Assembly (NCBI GenBank): GCA_009760855.2
Contig: WPIO01000057.1
Coordinates: 853,501 to 917,500 of the forward strand
Direction of reading: 5' to 3'
DNA length: 64,000 nucleotides
Source: Cristatella mucedo
Taxonomy: Eukaryota; Bryozoa; Phylactolaemata; Cristatellidae
Position 1 is the stretch's first letter; the number at the start of each line of letters is the position of its first letter. The notes beneath the pieces are model-generated. The model saw only the letters and a program-made list of their open reading frames with translations. It was not told where the DNA came from and did not search any database. Shown here piece after piece: positions 1 through 11,900 of this stretch. Made by a program: the position numbers and the translations under genes.

Positions 1-502
1 TGCTGCAATATTTGGCATCTTGTTTGGATAATTTTTCCAGAGCTTTCTCGTGTAGTTAGTGTGACGAGCTATTCTAGGCGTTATGTGCTGCCTCTAACGT
101 TTCCTTGCGAATGCAAACTTGGCTTAGGCGGCTCTTCCCTGGTGCTCCCGCCTCCCAGTTATCCAACCGGTTGTGACCGATGATTCGTGAAATGCACTGT
201 GCTGATGGTGACCACCGTGCTTTGCAGATTTCCTTCTGCATTTTATACGACCCAGCCGAACGAATGTAAAAAACTGTCATGCGTGTTATCTTTATATAAA
301 AAAATACTCGGTCTTTGGTCCTTTATTTTTTCTGCGACTAGATGGGCCTGGGGTGTAGTTCGTGAGACTGCTTTTGAGAATGCAGTGCCTGTTGGTGCGA
401 CCGCTGGCCCCTTGTTTTGTTTTTTGGGCCGAGGGAGAAAAAAAATGGTCGCGATGCCATGATCTACCCGGGAGGGCCATCGGGCCTTCAAGCAGAAATC
501 GG

Positions 503-622
503 AATAATAATAATAATAATAATAATAATTCACTTGATAAAGCGCCCTCAGAGAACTTAATCTCTCTCTCTAGGCGCTTTACATTTGCTGCAAAGTGAAA
601 TGCAATTGAATGGTAAGTAAAT
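503..622 (-). mobile_element. LINE-A 3' tail
   Basis: (AAT)n at 503-530 is followed by CACTTGATAAAGCGCCCTCA, the AGAGA hairpin and GCGCTTTACATTTGCTGC, the standard LINE-A tail on the minus strand. Confidence 0.85.
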
Positions 623-3600
623 GTGCGGCTCGGGCGTTTGTGCCGAGTACCTTCGTTTGATTGTGTGCGAACGGCAGACATGCAGGCCTGCTGCCAGCTC
701 GGCCGATGAGTACATGCTTGTGCCTGTTGAGTTGTGTGCTCTGAAAATAGTTTCAACTGTCTTGTGGATGTTTGCTCTCATCCTCCGGCCACCCCAATCG
801 AGCAATCTGATCGCCTACAGCTTCCATCTCGACTTGAATAAGATGGCAACGATTTTGTAAAATACTCAATGGTGCCATTGAACCGACATGCGCCTCGATT
901 CAAATAGGTGTGACTGGATGAGTATTTTGAACGAATATGAGATATTTGAATGATTAGGCATGGGGCAAACACGCGTTGTAATCTTTGCCACTGTTACCCC
1001 ATTTCATCTTAACTGCCATGCCTGCTTGCACTCAGGAAAGCTCTCGAACGAAGCAGGTGTGCACAGATGCCTGCACATGCGCGCACGCACTCGCCTGCTA
1101 AATAAATAATTAATTTTTTTCTAATCCATCGATCACGGTTAGGGTGCTTGGCTCAGCCAAGGTCAATGTGAATTTATTTGATGATTTGAGGTTGGTCATG
1201 GGCACGAGCCTTGCTGCATATGTGAAAGGCCTGAATACAGATTAAGTTATTTTAGGGCGCTATACAAATGAATGTTTTTTATATTTATTTATTTAATAGT
1301 ACGGTTTTGCTGCTTTTTCGATGCAACTTTATTCATTGTCTGAATTCCTAAATGTTGCTCACTTATTCTCACATTCTGTATTGTGTTAGGTGAAAGCTGC
1401 TTAGGTTTTGAGTGGTGCACAGAAAGCGCTCCGGCATAACACCTAAGGTGGAATTTTCCTGAAACCTCGGCATAATTCTCAAGTAGACGTCAGTTTAGTG
1501 TGTTTCTATTGGAAGCACAGCCCTTCTCGACCTCCCAACGTAATAGTGTCTGTGGCTCAGCATGCTGGAACGACTAGCTTCAGGCACGTGTTACTACTAA
1601 CGAATTGAATGCTCTAATTTCTTCATTGTCACATTTCCCAATGTACCGTCGAAGCGACTGCAGACTCTTTTGAACTTGCTTTGCCTGTCTTACAGACAAG
1701 CCAAGCAAGCTCTGATAGCTCGCCTCGTAGCAGCTTGGCATGAAGGCTCTTCGCTGGCGTCCCGTTATGCTACGGAGTTTTGTTGAATCGGTCTATGACG
1801 TCTGTAAATGTTGCAATGGTTGGACTCCTTCGTCCCTATCCTAGCCAGCTGAGGGCTGATGCCTGTTCGGAGTACTTACTTGGTGGCATAGTTTTAGTTA
1901 GATGCTAATAATGATAAGAGCTCGTGATAGCACTAGTCAGCCTTTAGCGGTCAGCTTGATTGAACGTCTCTTCTTGCACTGCTGAAATGTCACGTCAGTG
2001 CAAAAGGGAGAACAGGCCACTGCCTGCCTTGCTCTCGTCTTGCAGGCAGCCCCTGTGTCTTGTGATGCGGGATGCGATTGCTCCTGGGTCCCCCCCCCGG
2101 CTCCTTCCTTCCGTTCCTCGGCAGTCATTGCACTACGACAAATGGCTGGGACAGATGCCAGACCGTTTGCACTGGCTGCTGTTGCTGCATGCGTTCGGCA
2201 CGGTTCTCATTCGGTGACTTGACTCCCGCAGGCTGCAACGCTTGCAATCTTGCCCGCAGCTCCTCGCCGCTGCCGCTGCTGCCAGCCTGCCGCCGGAGAG
2301 CAGCATCAGCGGGCCGGCAGTGGGCTTGTGCGAAGGAGCACAATGAACGGGTACCGTGGCAGAAGCCAGAGCATTGCTGCATGGCAGAAGCCAGAGCATT
2401 GCCGCATGGCAGAAGCCAGTGTGTCGCCAGAAGTCCTGCTTCCGGCGGCGTTTCTTTTGTTTGCCCAGTGGTTAGCGCAGAATGGCAGTGCATGCCACCA
2501 TGCACTTTCCTTTGGCGATGTCCTGTCCTGTGGTTGTACGTGTCGCCGCCTTCTGCTGCCGTGGCTGGGCCTTTCGTGCTGCACACACCTCGAATCTCTT
2601 TCAAGGCGAGGTACTGCAGCATGGAGTGGGTTGCCAGGTCACCGAATTTGATGATTGATATTCAGTCCTGGCCTCGAGAACCGAAAGGCTCTTGTTCTCG
2701 GGAGAGTTGTCTCCCAGTCGAATAGGACCCCTGCAGTGCTGTCGGGGTCAGCCTGAGGCGGTTCTCGGGAGGCCGGCTGATTGTGCCTGTGGTCTAGAAG
2801 TTATGTCGCTCTCTCAACAAAGCAGGTCGCCGGCCGCGTGAAGTTTGCCTCCTGGGTCTTAGCCCACGGGTAAGGTAGTTGCTGTTCACGGCCCAGAACA
2901 GCAGGTTGTGAAGTGAGTGGCTTATCCGTCAGTTGCCCGTCAAAGTGCTGATGGCCGTCTGGGCTCTTCTGCTTCTACGTAAGAGGAGGCTGCTAAATCG
3001 ACTAACCCTGTTTGTGTAATTCTTGTGTGTTGACGTCCCGAAACATGCCACGTCTCGTAGCCTGTGCTGGTTGTCAGTTAATTTATTTTCCCATTTGCCA
3101 ACGGTGGTGATTGGGGGGAGGGGACGTGACGTGCGGTATGGCACGAGAAAGGCAGCATGCTCCCTCCTGCTGCGCGGCATGGGTGGCTCTTTCACTGGGG
3201 GGGGGGAGGAGTGTTCGCGTTTTCCCTTGCATCTTTGCCTGCGTGCCTGCAATGGCTTGCAGCCCCGTTAATCCGGTGGCAACGCCAGCGGCCGGGCCAC
3301 CGTGCGGCACTCCTTGAACTAAGTAAGCCTCGCTGAAGCGTCTTGGCAGCGGTCAGCGAGCTGGCGACCAGCTAGCTAGACTGCTAGCGTGGCGACAGGG
3401 TAGGCACAAGCCAGGCTGCTCGTGCTCGTCGTAACTCGGCTCACTTGCTTCTGGTGGCGCTGAATCGGATTCGCACATCCAGCTGTGCCTGCAAGTTTTT
3501 CAGCCTTAGCAGCCGATAGGCGGACTTCTCTGCCGAGCTCTCGACCGAGGCTGTAGGGTATGTGCTCAATACTTGAAAGCTGTTTTGGCACCTGTTGGCC

Positions 3601-4994
3601 GTCAATTATAGTTCGCCTAGGGCCGGGTCTGATGGCAAATAAAAATATGGTAGTTGAGTCGGCAACCCGTGCAGAGCAAACCGTGCAGGGCAAATAACCA
3701 GATGGGAGGTATGTTGTGGCACCGGCAATAACGAAGAGCATCTCGTGCCGGGCTTGGAGCTGAACGAGGTCCCTTGGAAACTAGAGGCAGCAGTCGTGCT
3801 GAATCGCCTGACCTCACCGACCTATTCTGCGGTGGCTAGGTCGTGGCATGCAGGTTCGGTGGTGGTGGCAGCAGACGTCTGCACTGTAATAGCAAGCACT
3901 GGTGCAGCTTGTAGTCAGTCGTGACACTTTCTGGCTCGAGTTACCAGAAGTGAGGCATAATAATCAAATACTCGTCCATCGGCTCAAGCGTAGCAGCCTA
4001 GCTTGGCTTGGCTTGCACCATCAGTTTCTTGGGTTCGCCTGGATTTGCAGCTCCTCGAAGCCCTGTTGGCCCCTGGGCTGTTATGCATACATAGTTCCAT
4101 AGTAATAATAAGAAAAATAGTGTAGCATTTGTATAGTGTAATTGTAATCTCTTCTCACTTTTAGGTCTTGGGTCAGGGATGAGCTGGCATTTATGGCCCT
4201 GTGTGCGCCCTGCAGCTGATAATCCTGTATTGCCTTTTATTAGCCTCATCCATGGTCTGAACAGGAAGTATGTCAACTGATAAGCCATGGAATGTATTTG
4301 CCTGCCCGAGAATGAGACCAGGGAAATCTGTGCAGCTGGCCAACTGGAGGCTGTGAGAATGGCAGTTGAACGGTCGGCTGTGCAGAGGATACTCTAGTTG
4401 TTCAACCGTTCGGAGACAGCCAGCTTAACGACCTTTATAAATGATGGCCAGGGCTCAGTAAAATTGAGAAAAATTCAATTAAGATCCTCGTGCTTTCTCA
4501 AAACGGTTGTTTGATGTAGGGAAAACCCATCGTTGAAATTGACCAAAAATGAAGTTACGGATTGTCTGAGGAAAACCGAGGGTGCAGAGAGGAGCTCAGA
4601 TCGTGATGGCAAAAATAGGGTCTTCTCGAGATGAAGATGGCCTCCTGAGTCTGGATCGGATCACGAGTCAGGAGGTCAAATGAGTGGTTTCTGGAGCAGC
4701 ACACCAGGTATGACCGGTATGCTTTATAGGGTGTGCAAGAAGTGTCCTCTAGCTTAGAATCTTCTTGCAGAGTTGCTGAATCGACTACGGTCCAGTGACT
4801 GTACAGCAGTGGAGCGGTGCCGAGCAAATGGGGTGTGCATACCACAGGAGAGCAGTCCCAAGTTAGGCCCATGTGGCTCCTTAATGAAGAGGGAAACATT
4901 TTTCTCAGCACTGCGCCATCTCAGGGAGGCTAGGTAGTTTTGTTATTGGTACATATATCCAGCAGTTCAGAAAGCTCTTATCCTGGATCATCCT
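623..4994. other. no gene recognised
   Basis: Mixed-composition DNA upstream of DHX37 exons. A 25-bp unit is repeated about 2.5 times at 2357-2420 (GGCAGAAGCCAGAGCATTGC core). The open frames around 2072-2725 have no recognisable protein. Confidence 0.4.
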
Positions 4995-5250
4995 GGATGT
5001 ATCGAACAATTATAATAATACATTTGTTAAGGTGCCCTCAGAGAACTCAATCTCTTTCTTGGCACATTACATGTGCTACAAAGGAAGCACGATCGAATGG
5101 TTAGTGGTAAGCATGCTCAATGACAACAAGCATAATGTGGTTAGATGTGACATGCACAGGGTCAGCATGCAAATATGGTTAGTGGCAGCATATACTGTGT
5201 CAACACACATAAGTACACATAGGACGAGCTGTTTGGGATGCATCGAACAA
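4995..5250 (-). mobile_element. 5'-truncated LINE-A insertion with target-site duplication
   Basis: The insert is 5010-5235, with an AATA-rich tail and the LINE-A 3' UTR. It is flanked by GGATGTATCGAACAA (4995-5009) and GGATGCATCGAACAA (5236-5250), a 15-bp duplication with one mismatch. This is typical of target-primed reverse transcription. Confidence 0.85.
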
Positions 5251-6789
5251 GCTGGCTTTATTTGATTACAATTAGGACCGCTTGTAAGCCGAAGACTAAT
5301 CGCTTATGGCTCAGTTTCCCTAAAGGTAATCTGGGCTGCCCTGACTCATTTTTGAGTACCCGAGAATGTTAGGAACGTAGTATCAGAATACTCCAAATTA
5401 GGTTCTCTATCGGGCTAGTTCACTACTGCTTGGCAGCCCTTCGATGTGTTGATATCCCCGTGGGCTCTGCTACAGTATTTTACCTCTGCTAGTTGTGCTA
5501 GCTATGGAAATGTTCGTCTGCAATGCAGCGCCTGTAGTCAATGGGATAACAATAGCCAAGAATCAGAGTCTACTGTTAGAATTAATTGACGATTTTACTC
5601 TCATCTCCTTTCCAAGTAAGCTGTGCTTTGTTGCATTGTGAAGAGTTAATCACGTGGTGCCTGATGGTTTTGCAGCTTAATAAGAGCCACTCTTTGACTA
5701 TGGAAAAAGGCAGGGTGGTGAAAAAAACTCAATTAGTTTTTGGGAGGTAACCAGGCCAATTGTAAATTAGCAGTCTGTTAAATACCTAGGAAATGGTAGA
5801 CGATTCCTATAACTGGTTGGTTTGTCGGGGGGGGGGGTGGTAAGAGTGAAAGCTGGAGTAGGACTGCCAGCCATTGACATCTGTGGGCTACCAGGGAAAT
5901 ATATGGTGTGGTGCTACCAGCTCAGCCTGCTACCCTGACTGCTGTGTCACTCACCTCTTGATTTATGACATTCTTTAGCCCAGTTGAGCAATCAAGCAGA
6001 AACTAGCTGTCACATTTGAACGTGGTTAGGGTATGAGTTCCAACTCAACTGCATTATATCAATCATCTCTCATCTTATATCTCCCTGTTAGATCCCTTCT
6101 TAAATGGTGCAAAGTTGAAAATGTTACGATGCATTTAATGCTTCAAGGTTTTCGGAACAGCAACTTCTGCCCGGATCTGCGAACTTGGAGAAAATGGGAT
6201 ATTGGGACATGTACCACGTAAGAACAATCTGTAAATCACCGGGACAGAGGCAAGCATGAGATAATTGACGTGAGGAAGTAAAGTGGCTTGGCAAAGACAA
6301 AACAAGAATCCCAACAGAGCTGAGACACATGCAATGTTCTTACGAGCCACATATGACCAGTTGCCTGGCTGTGTAATTTGGCATTTGTAATGGGGGAAAC
6401 GTTGTTATGAGCCGACCTCTTCGCTCCTACAACCGACTCTGGCATGTTCTTTCCAGCTATCGTGTGCTGCTTTGTCCATAGTACTCACTTGGCCGAGTGT
6501 CCTCTTGACTTGGCTATGTGTCTCACTTTCTCTTGGTTACGTGAGATGGCATTCAGTGTGGTAGCTTTCTGCTACTATTATCGTAAATATAAAGTACATT
6601 CTGGTTTGCTTGAAAGCACAGCTTGCCCTTATTGTGCATCTGCACTCTCTGTTCTGATGCAGTTAGTCGTGCGACAGATTTTCCAACTTTCAAGATGTTG
6701 GGGCCTGACATATGGCCTTCGGTCAGCCATTCATAAGTCTTCCTACAAGCACCTATCACAAAAGGCATCACCTTTCACTCCTAGCAATC
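5251..6789. other. no gene recognised
   Basis: Low-information sequence with a G-run at about 5827-5836. No exon or repeat family is identified. Confidence 0.35.
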
Positions 6790-7415
6790 CCTGTCTTAAG
6801 ATTAGGGGCTTTCTACCATGGTGGCTGGCCAAAAATTCTAACTAGCTCCTGGGTTCTTTCTAAGCTGGATTGCTGTAATTGTTTTGGTTAGGTTACCGAA
6901 ATAAAAGCCATTCGGCCTTTGCAGGTGTTGGCAAGGCTAGTCAACAAATCCCAGAGGTTCAGCCATGTGCCTCCTTTGCTAAAAGAGCTTTGGCCAGCCA
7001 GCAGATGCAGAGCAAAATCCTTAACACTGACCCACAATGTCTGCCATGGCTTGGCTCCTTCATACTTGGCCGAACTGCAATACCACTTGCAGCCTCCTCG
7101 TGCACTCAGGTCTGTATGGACGATAAATTAGCTATTTCATTCTAAAGTTGTAGCGTTTCGGCATCAGAAGCTTTTGCTCTGAAGGTCCTAGAATGTGGAA
7201 CTCGCTTTCACAGTTCTTATGGAACGACTTCTACTCTCCAGCTGTCGACTGTGGCACATCATTTCTAGCCATCGTGAGCTGTTATTTCCATGCTAGCTCC
7301 TCGACTTCCCTGCTGCTGCTTCTTTCTCGACTGCCTGACGTGGGCTAGCTATGCTTTTCACTTTCTCTTCTGTTGAGTGAGATCAAGTCTCTGCGCATGT
7401 GTACCGAAAGAATCT
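6790..7415 (+). mobile_element. LINE-B fragment, degenerate
   Basis: It retains the reverse-transcriptase C-terminal blocks in broken frames: GLAPSYLAEL-like and PPRALRS at about 7040-7115, and a CTGTATGGACGATAAATTAGC block. Stops and frameshifts are frequent. Confidence 0.8.
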
Positions 7416-7477
7416 GAAGCGGTTGCTGCAGCTGATTCTGTTTGTTAGAAGAATAAACCCAGGAGGAAAGATAAATG

Positions 7478-7540
7478 CTCTTCAAGACCCAGATCGTGGG
7501 TTCGAGTCCTGCAGCGGGTGATCCGTCATCTAACCTTTAT
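7478..7540 (+). mobile_element. SINE-1 fragment (B-box region)
   Basis: ATCGTGGGTTCGAGTCCTGC is followed by a GGTGATCC block. Only the central part survives. Confidence 0.5.
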
Positions 7541-8059
7541 TTAGTGGCAGCATGCTTTGCTGTCTGTACCTGTCCGTCCCCTCTGGATGGATGTGCTGAG
7601 TTGCTGACGATCGTCGGCAAAGAGTTAGCTGCTGTCCGCTCACACCAGAGGCATTCCCGCGGGGAGATTATTAGAACCTTGGAAGCAGGATGGGAGCCCG
7701 TGGAACACCTTGGCTTTAGGACATCGATGGCCCATCCAACCGACGGCCCAAGTGGGTGCTGCTGGGCAGATCGCCGATAGGTCTCACAGCTCTAGGTTAA
7801 CCTAGCAACGAGTCACGGTCATACCAAGAGCCTGCTCCTAACCTAGCCACGGTCTGTATCCTGCTGGATCGGCTAGCTGCCTGATGAATGGGCTTTTCTT
7901 GAATTGGCACGGCCCAGTGACAGAGGTGCCTGTGGCTTCTCTCCCGACGTTTGGTCGGTGCCATGGCCGTGTGCCGAGCAGCACATCTCGCCTTGTATCC
8001 CCCACCTGCTGTATCTTTCGCATGCACTCTCGTGGCTTAAGCGTGTTTGCTTCGGTCGT

Positions 8060-8803
8060 AACATGGTTAGGGGTGACATGCACAGGGTCAGCATGCAAAT
8101 GTGGTTAGTGGCAGCATGCACAGTGTCAGCACGCATAAGCACACCAAGGACGAATCACAGGGACCCACTAAATGCTGTCCTAAATAGGTATGTTTTTAAG
8201 TTTCTTTTAAATGTGGTCAGGTCAGGGGATGTTCTGATGCAGGTCGGGAGGGAGTTCCAGGCTGTGGGAGCATACGAGCTAAATGCACGGTCTCCAAAGG
8301 ATTTAAGGTTTGTACGAGGTATTTCTAGACTGTTGGATTCCGAAAAGCGAGTGGTACGATGCTTTGCCTGATGGGGTAGTATCTCTGAAAGATAGGCTGG
8401 AGCCATAGAATGAAGAGACCTAAAAGTGAGCGACAAAACCTTGAAGTCAATCCGTTGCTTGACTGGTAACCAGTGCAGGTCGGCGAGAAGTGGAGTAATG
8501 TGGCAACTGCGACGCTCACGACAGACAAGCCTAGCTGCAGAGTTTTGCACCAGCTGCAATCGCCTGATCGCACATGCTGGTAGGCCAGTAAGCAGTGAGT
8601 TGCAGAAGTCGAGACGAGATGTCACGAATGCATGGACCAACTTGGACGTGGTATCCTTATCTAAACAAGCCCTAATTTTAGCAATGTTATGAAGCTGAAA
8701 ATAGGCTGATTTGACTGTGGAGCTGATGTGGTCGTCTAACGAGAGGTCGCTTTGGAATATGACACCTAGATTTCGAGCTGATGCAACTGGAGATATGCTG
8801 CCA
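8060..8803 (-). mobile_element. LINE-A 3' coding fragment in DHX37 intron
   Basis: The minus strand encodes the C-terminal region of the LINE-A ORF2, with [34 protein letters not shown] and SFGDRAFSSYAPTAWNSLP. The frame 8640-8155 (161 codons) is open to a natural stop. The extreme 3' hairpin/ATT tail is missing. It ends about 18 bp before a DHX37 exon. Confidence 0.9.
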
Positions 8804-8820
8804 TCGATCGACCCTTGTAG

Positions 8821-8958
8821 GCGTCACGGCAGTCGAGCCGGAATGGCTGCCCGCCCAGGCGGCTGGCCTCTGCCAGTTCTCTGCACCGCTGCCAGAGCCC
8901 GAGCCGAGCTACGACGTGGCGCGTGGCGTCGTCCTCTGTCACTTCACCTCCACCTACG
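8821..8958 (+). CDS. DHX37: DHX37 exon (fourth from last)
   Basis: This exon starts after the acceptor ending in TTGTAG and contributes two bases to a split Gly codon. It encodes VTAVEPEWLPAQAAGL and then QFSAPLPEPEPSYD, and ends in phase 1 at a GTAGGT donor. LINE-A sequence ends only about 18 bp upstream of the exon. Confidence 0.88.
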
Positions 8959-11900
8959 GTAGGTGCTCTCGCACAGCGGCTGCTGCCACTGACTGCTACA
9001 GCCTCCATTCCTCGGCCTCCATCCGCCGCGGTGGCCCGCGCAGCCAAGCATCATCAGCATTTGCGCTCTCGGTCGAGCTGTATGTAGTTCATCTTTCCTT
9101 TATTGCCCCTGTAGGCCCCCACGCCTGGCAGATGCCGGCCGTGCAGCTGGAGTACCCGGCCGGCCTGGATCGATACAAGTGGTTTGCCAGATTCCTGCTC
9201 GAGGGCAAGGCTGTACCCGCCCTGGCCAAGCATAGCCTCTCTCTGCTGTCGTCACCCTCGACGATGGTGAAATTCTGGGCCAAGTGAGTGTACGAGCTGC
9301 TCTTTGCATCAATCATCGAAGGCAGCCAGCTCGCCGCCATTGCTCAGTCATGCTCCCATGCTTCGCCGGGTGGCGGCTCGCTGACATCTTGAGCATGGCA
9401 CCACAGTGCCCTCTCCTGACAAAAGACTCGTTGTGCTGCTGCATAGCCTGCATATTTATTAACTGCCATGGCTGTTCTAGGATCGCCTGTGATTTTTTTT
9501 TCTCGCCTTTGATTAGATAGGGGGTTGTGCCTGCATAGTTTACCGTGCATGAGTGCACGAGTAGTCGTTGCGAGTGCCAGCAAACGTCGCGACACGCACG
9601 GCCTGTGCACACCTTTCGAGGGCGAGTCGGAGCTCGATTTGTCTTTATGGCTGAGCAGCCAGCTTTGGTAATGTTGGCTGTCTTCTGTCTGCATCGGTCG
9701 TGCACGTGTCAGTTGCAGTTTTGTGCTGCTGCTGCTGCTGCGTGCACACAGTAGCCAGTACTGTGAGCACCGAGGCATATGCTAATAACCTGTTGTGGTG
9801 GATATGCTGTTCCGTGATTGTGGCCCCCTGAAACCTGCAGTCATCGACTATCTCTTGCTTAGTCATGCGTACAGTATAAATGGGACCCAAAGGAATGCCG
9901 ATGGCAGAAGTGCTAGGGCCAGTGCCTGGTAACCTGCAGCCAGTGAGGGCCCATTGGTACTGTCCACTAACGCTGCCAAATAATGCTTGTTTGCAGGCAC
10001 GCCTACTGCTTAAGGCTGTCCTCTTATGCCCTTATGTATATGTGGGTGTGATAATGTGTTAATAGTATTGATAGGTCTTTTGTATTGTACACTAAGAACA
10101 TCTAGTCTCTATCTGCGTGAGTGCTTTACAACTCGAGAGAGACATGAAAGGTATAATCCATGTCCAAGAATACTAGAAGCACCGAAATATCGTGCTTAGT
10201 AGGACATCCAAAAAAACACAATGCGCAGGTAACTAAGCAAAGCATGTGGGAACAAGCTCGGACAAGTCACTGGGGCACAGGGTGGGTTAAGCGGAATAGT
10301 TGCATCTTCAGCGTGGACCTAAGTGATGTTAAATAAGTGTGTTTGGTTACAGAAGCAGGAAGCGATCACTAGAATTTTGGTTCATATGAAGGCTTGCCAC
10401 CAAAAGGTTTCAATCTAGTACAGTGACCAGTAAGGCGACTGGCAGCCGAGGAACAGCGGCGGGTATTGGGAGAGCGCCCAGAGAGGAGGAGCGAAGACGT
10501 CGGTCTGGTGAAGCTAACGAGTGAATCCACGTGTATGCCAGAAAGATCTTGAAGTCGACTGAATGCTTGACATGAAACCAGCAAAGCTCGTACACAATGG
10601 GTGTGATTACGCCATTGACGACAGACCAGACGAGCTGCTGAGTTTTACATCAGCGCCCGACGATTGACGGTGCATGCCGAGAGTGCTGCATCGATCTAGT
10701 TGCAACGTCACAAAGGCATCCATTACCTTGGCTTTTGCATTCTTTTCATAGCAGGCCCTGATTTTGACAGCAATGCCCAGCTTAAAAGTAGGCTGACTTG
10801 ACAGCATAGGCAAGCGCTGGTCCGACGGAAAGTCGTGTTAGAACAGCACTCCCAGATTACCGGCAGACATCACGGGGAAGGTGATGCCAATAGAACCTAT
10901 CACGAGGGTGTAGGTAAACATGAATGATTAAGCCAGCGGTCGTTGCAGGCAGAGCAGCTGTGAGAGCCATGCTACTTTCACCTCGATTTTTCTGCCACCA
11001 ATCGGACGTACGTTTAGGCTGGGTTTTCCGGTAATCGAGCCCACGCATCCGGTAATCGAGCCCACGCATCCGTACTAGAGTCTAGCTGCATCGTGCCAAA
11101 GGTACCATGGACCAAGTTACTTGGTGCCGATTGCCATTCGGCAAGTTAGCGAAAGCCTACCGTTTAGCTAGCTGGGTCCGTTCGATCGGGACATCGTGCG
11201 CTGGACTCGAACTGCCGCCGCCGCGTGGAGGGATGGAGGCGTGCTTCCGATCAGCGCGTCATCGGTAATCACTGGCCGTGCTGTCGCTTCTGCAGTGTTC
11301 TGGTCTCATTCATGCGAAGCCTCCGTTAGCCGTATGTGTGTGCTAGCTCTTTCTCCTCTCTGAGTATCTCTCCGCCACGGCTATCCCTGTGGCAGCCTTG
11401 CTATGCCCCAGATCGCAAGACTGGCCAAAATGTATTGTAGTAGCAGCTGGTGCGGCGGCAGTGCAGGCTACCAAAAAAAAGTCCTGCCGACATATCGCTG
11501 TCTCGACCGGGTACTGCTTGACCATCTGTCGGCCTGTCCGAATTCTAAAAGAAAACGCGCTGCACCCACTCCGGACGTCGCCACCTCTTTCCTATAGTGG
11601 CAGCTCTGTAGCCCCTTTGCTTAGTAATGGCGGTGGAGGGGTAGGCATAGCTGGCGCCTGCTTCGCCGGTCTAGCTGTTTGTTGATGAGCGTTGTTAGAT
11701 ACCTCGATTATGGCCTTATCGAGCGTGCCCTCGCAGGCCTCTCCTCCTGGCATGCCTGCCGAGCAATCCCCCATCAGTGCAGTGACTCACCGGCTGTGCA
11801 TGCACAGGACTCCTTTCAACTTATCCCCGGCGGTCGTCACCCGAACAATGGAACGCTCAACCTTGCATTGTCCACCCAGCCAAGCAGCAATTGCTAAAAG

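Noticed and set aside
2072-2725. A 217-codon plus-strand open frame upstream of DHX37
   Set aside because: Cys/Trp-rich with no family motif, overlapping open frames in other phases, and a tandem repeat inside. I found no DHX37 match in it.
1-8820. Search for upstream DHX37 exons (conserved helicase and OB-fold blocks)
   Set aside because: I read the plus frames for the expected blocks and saw none. The upstream exons may lie outside the window.
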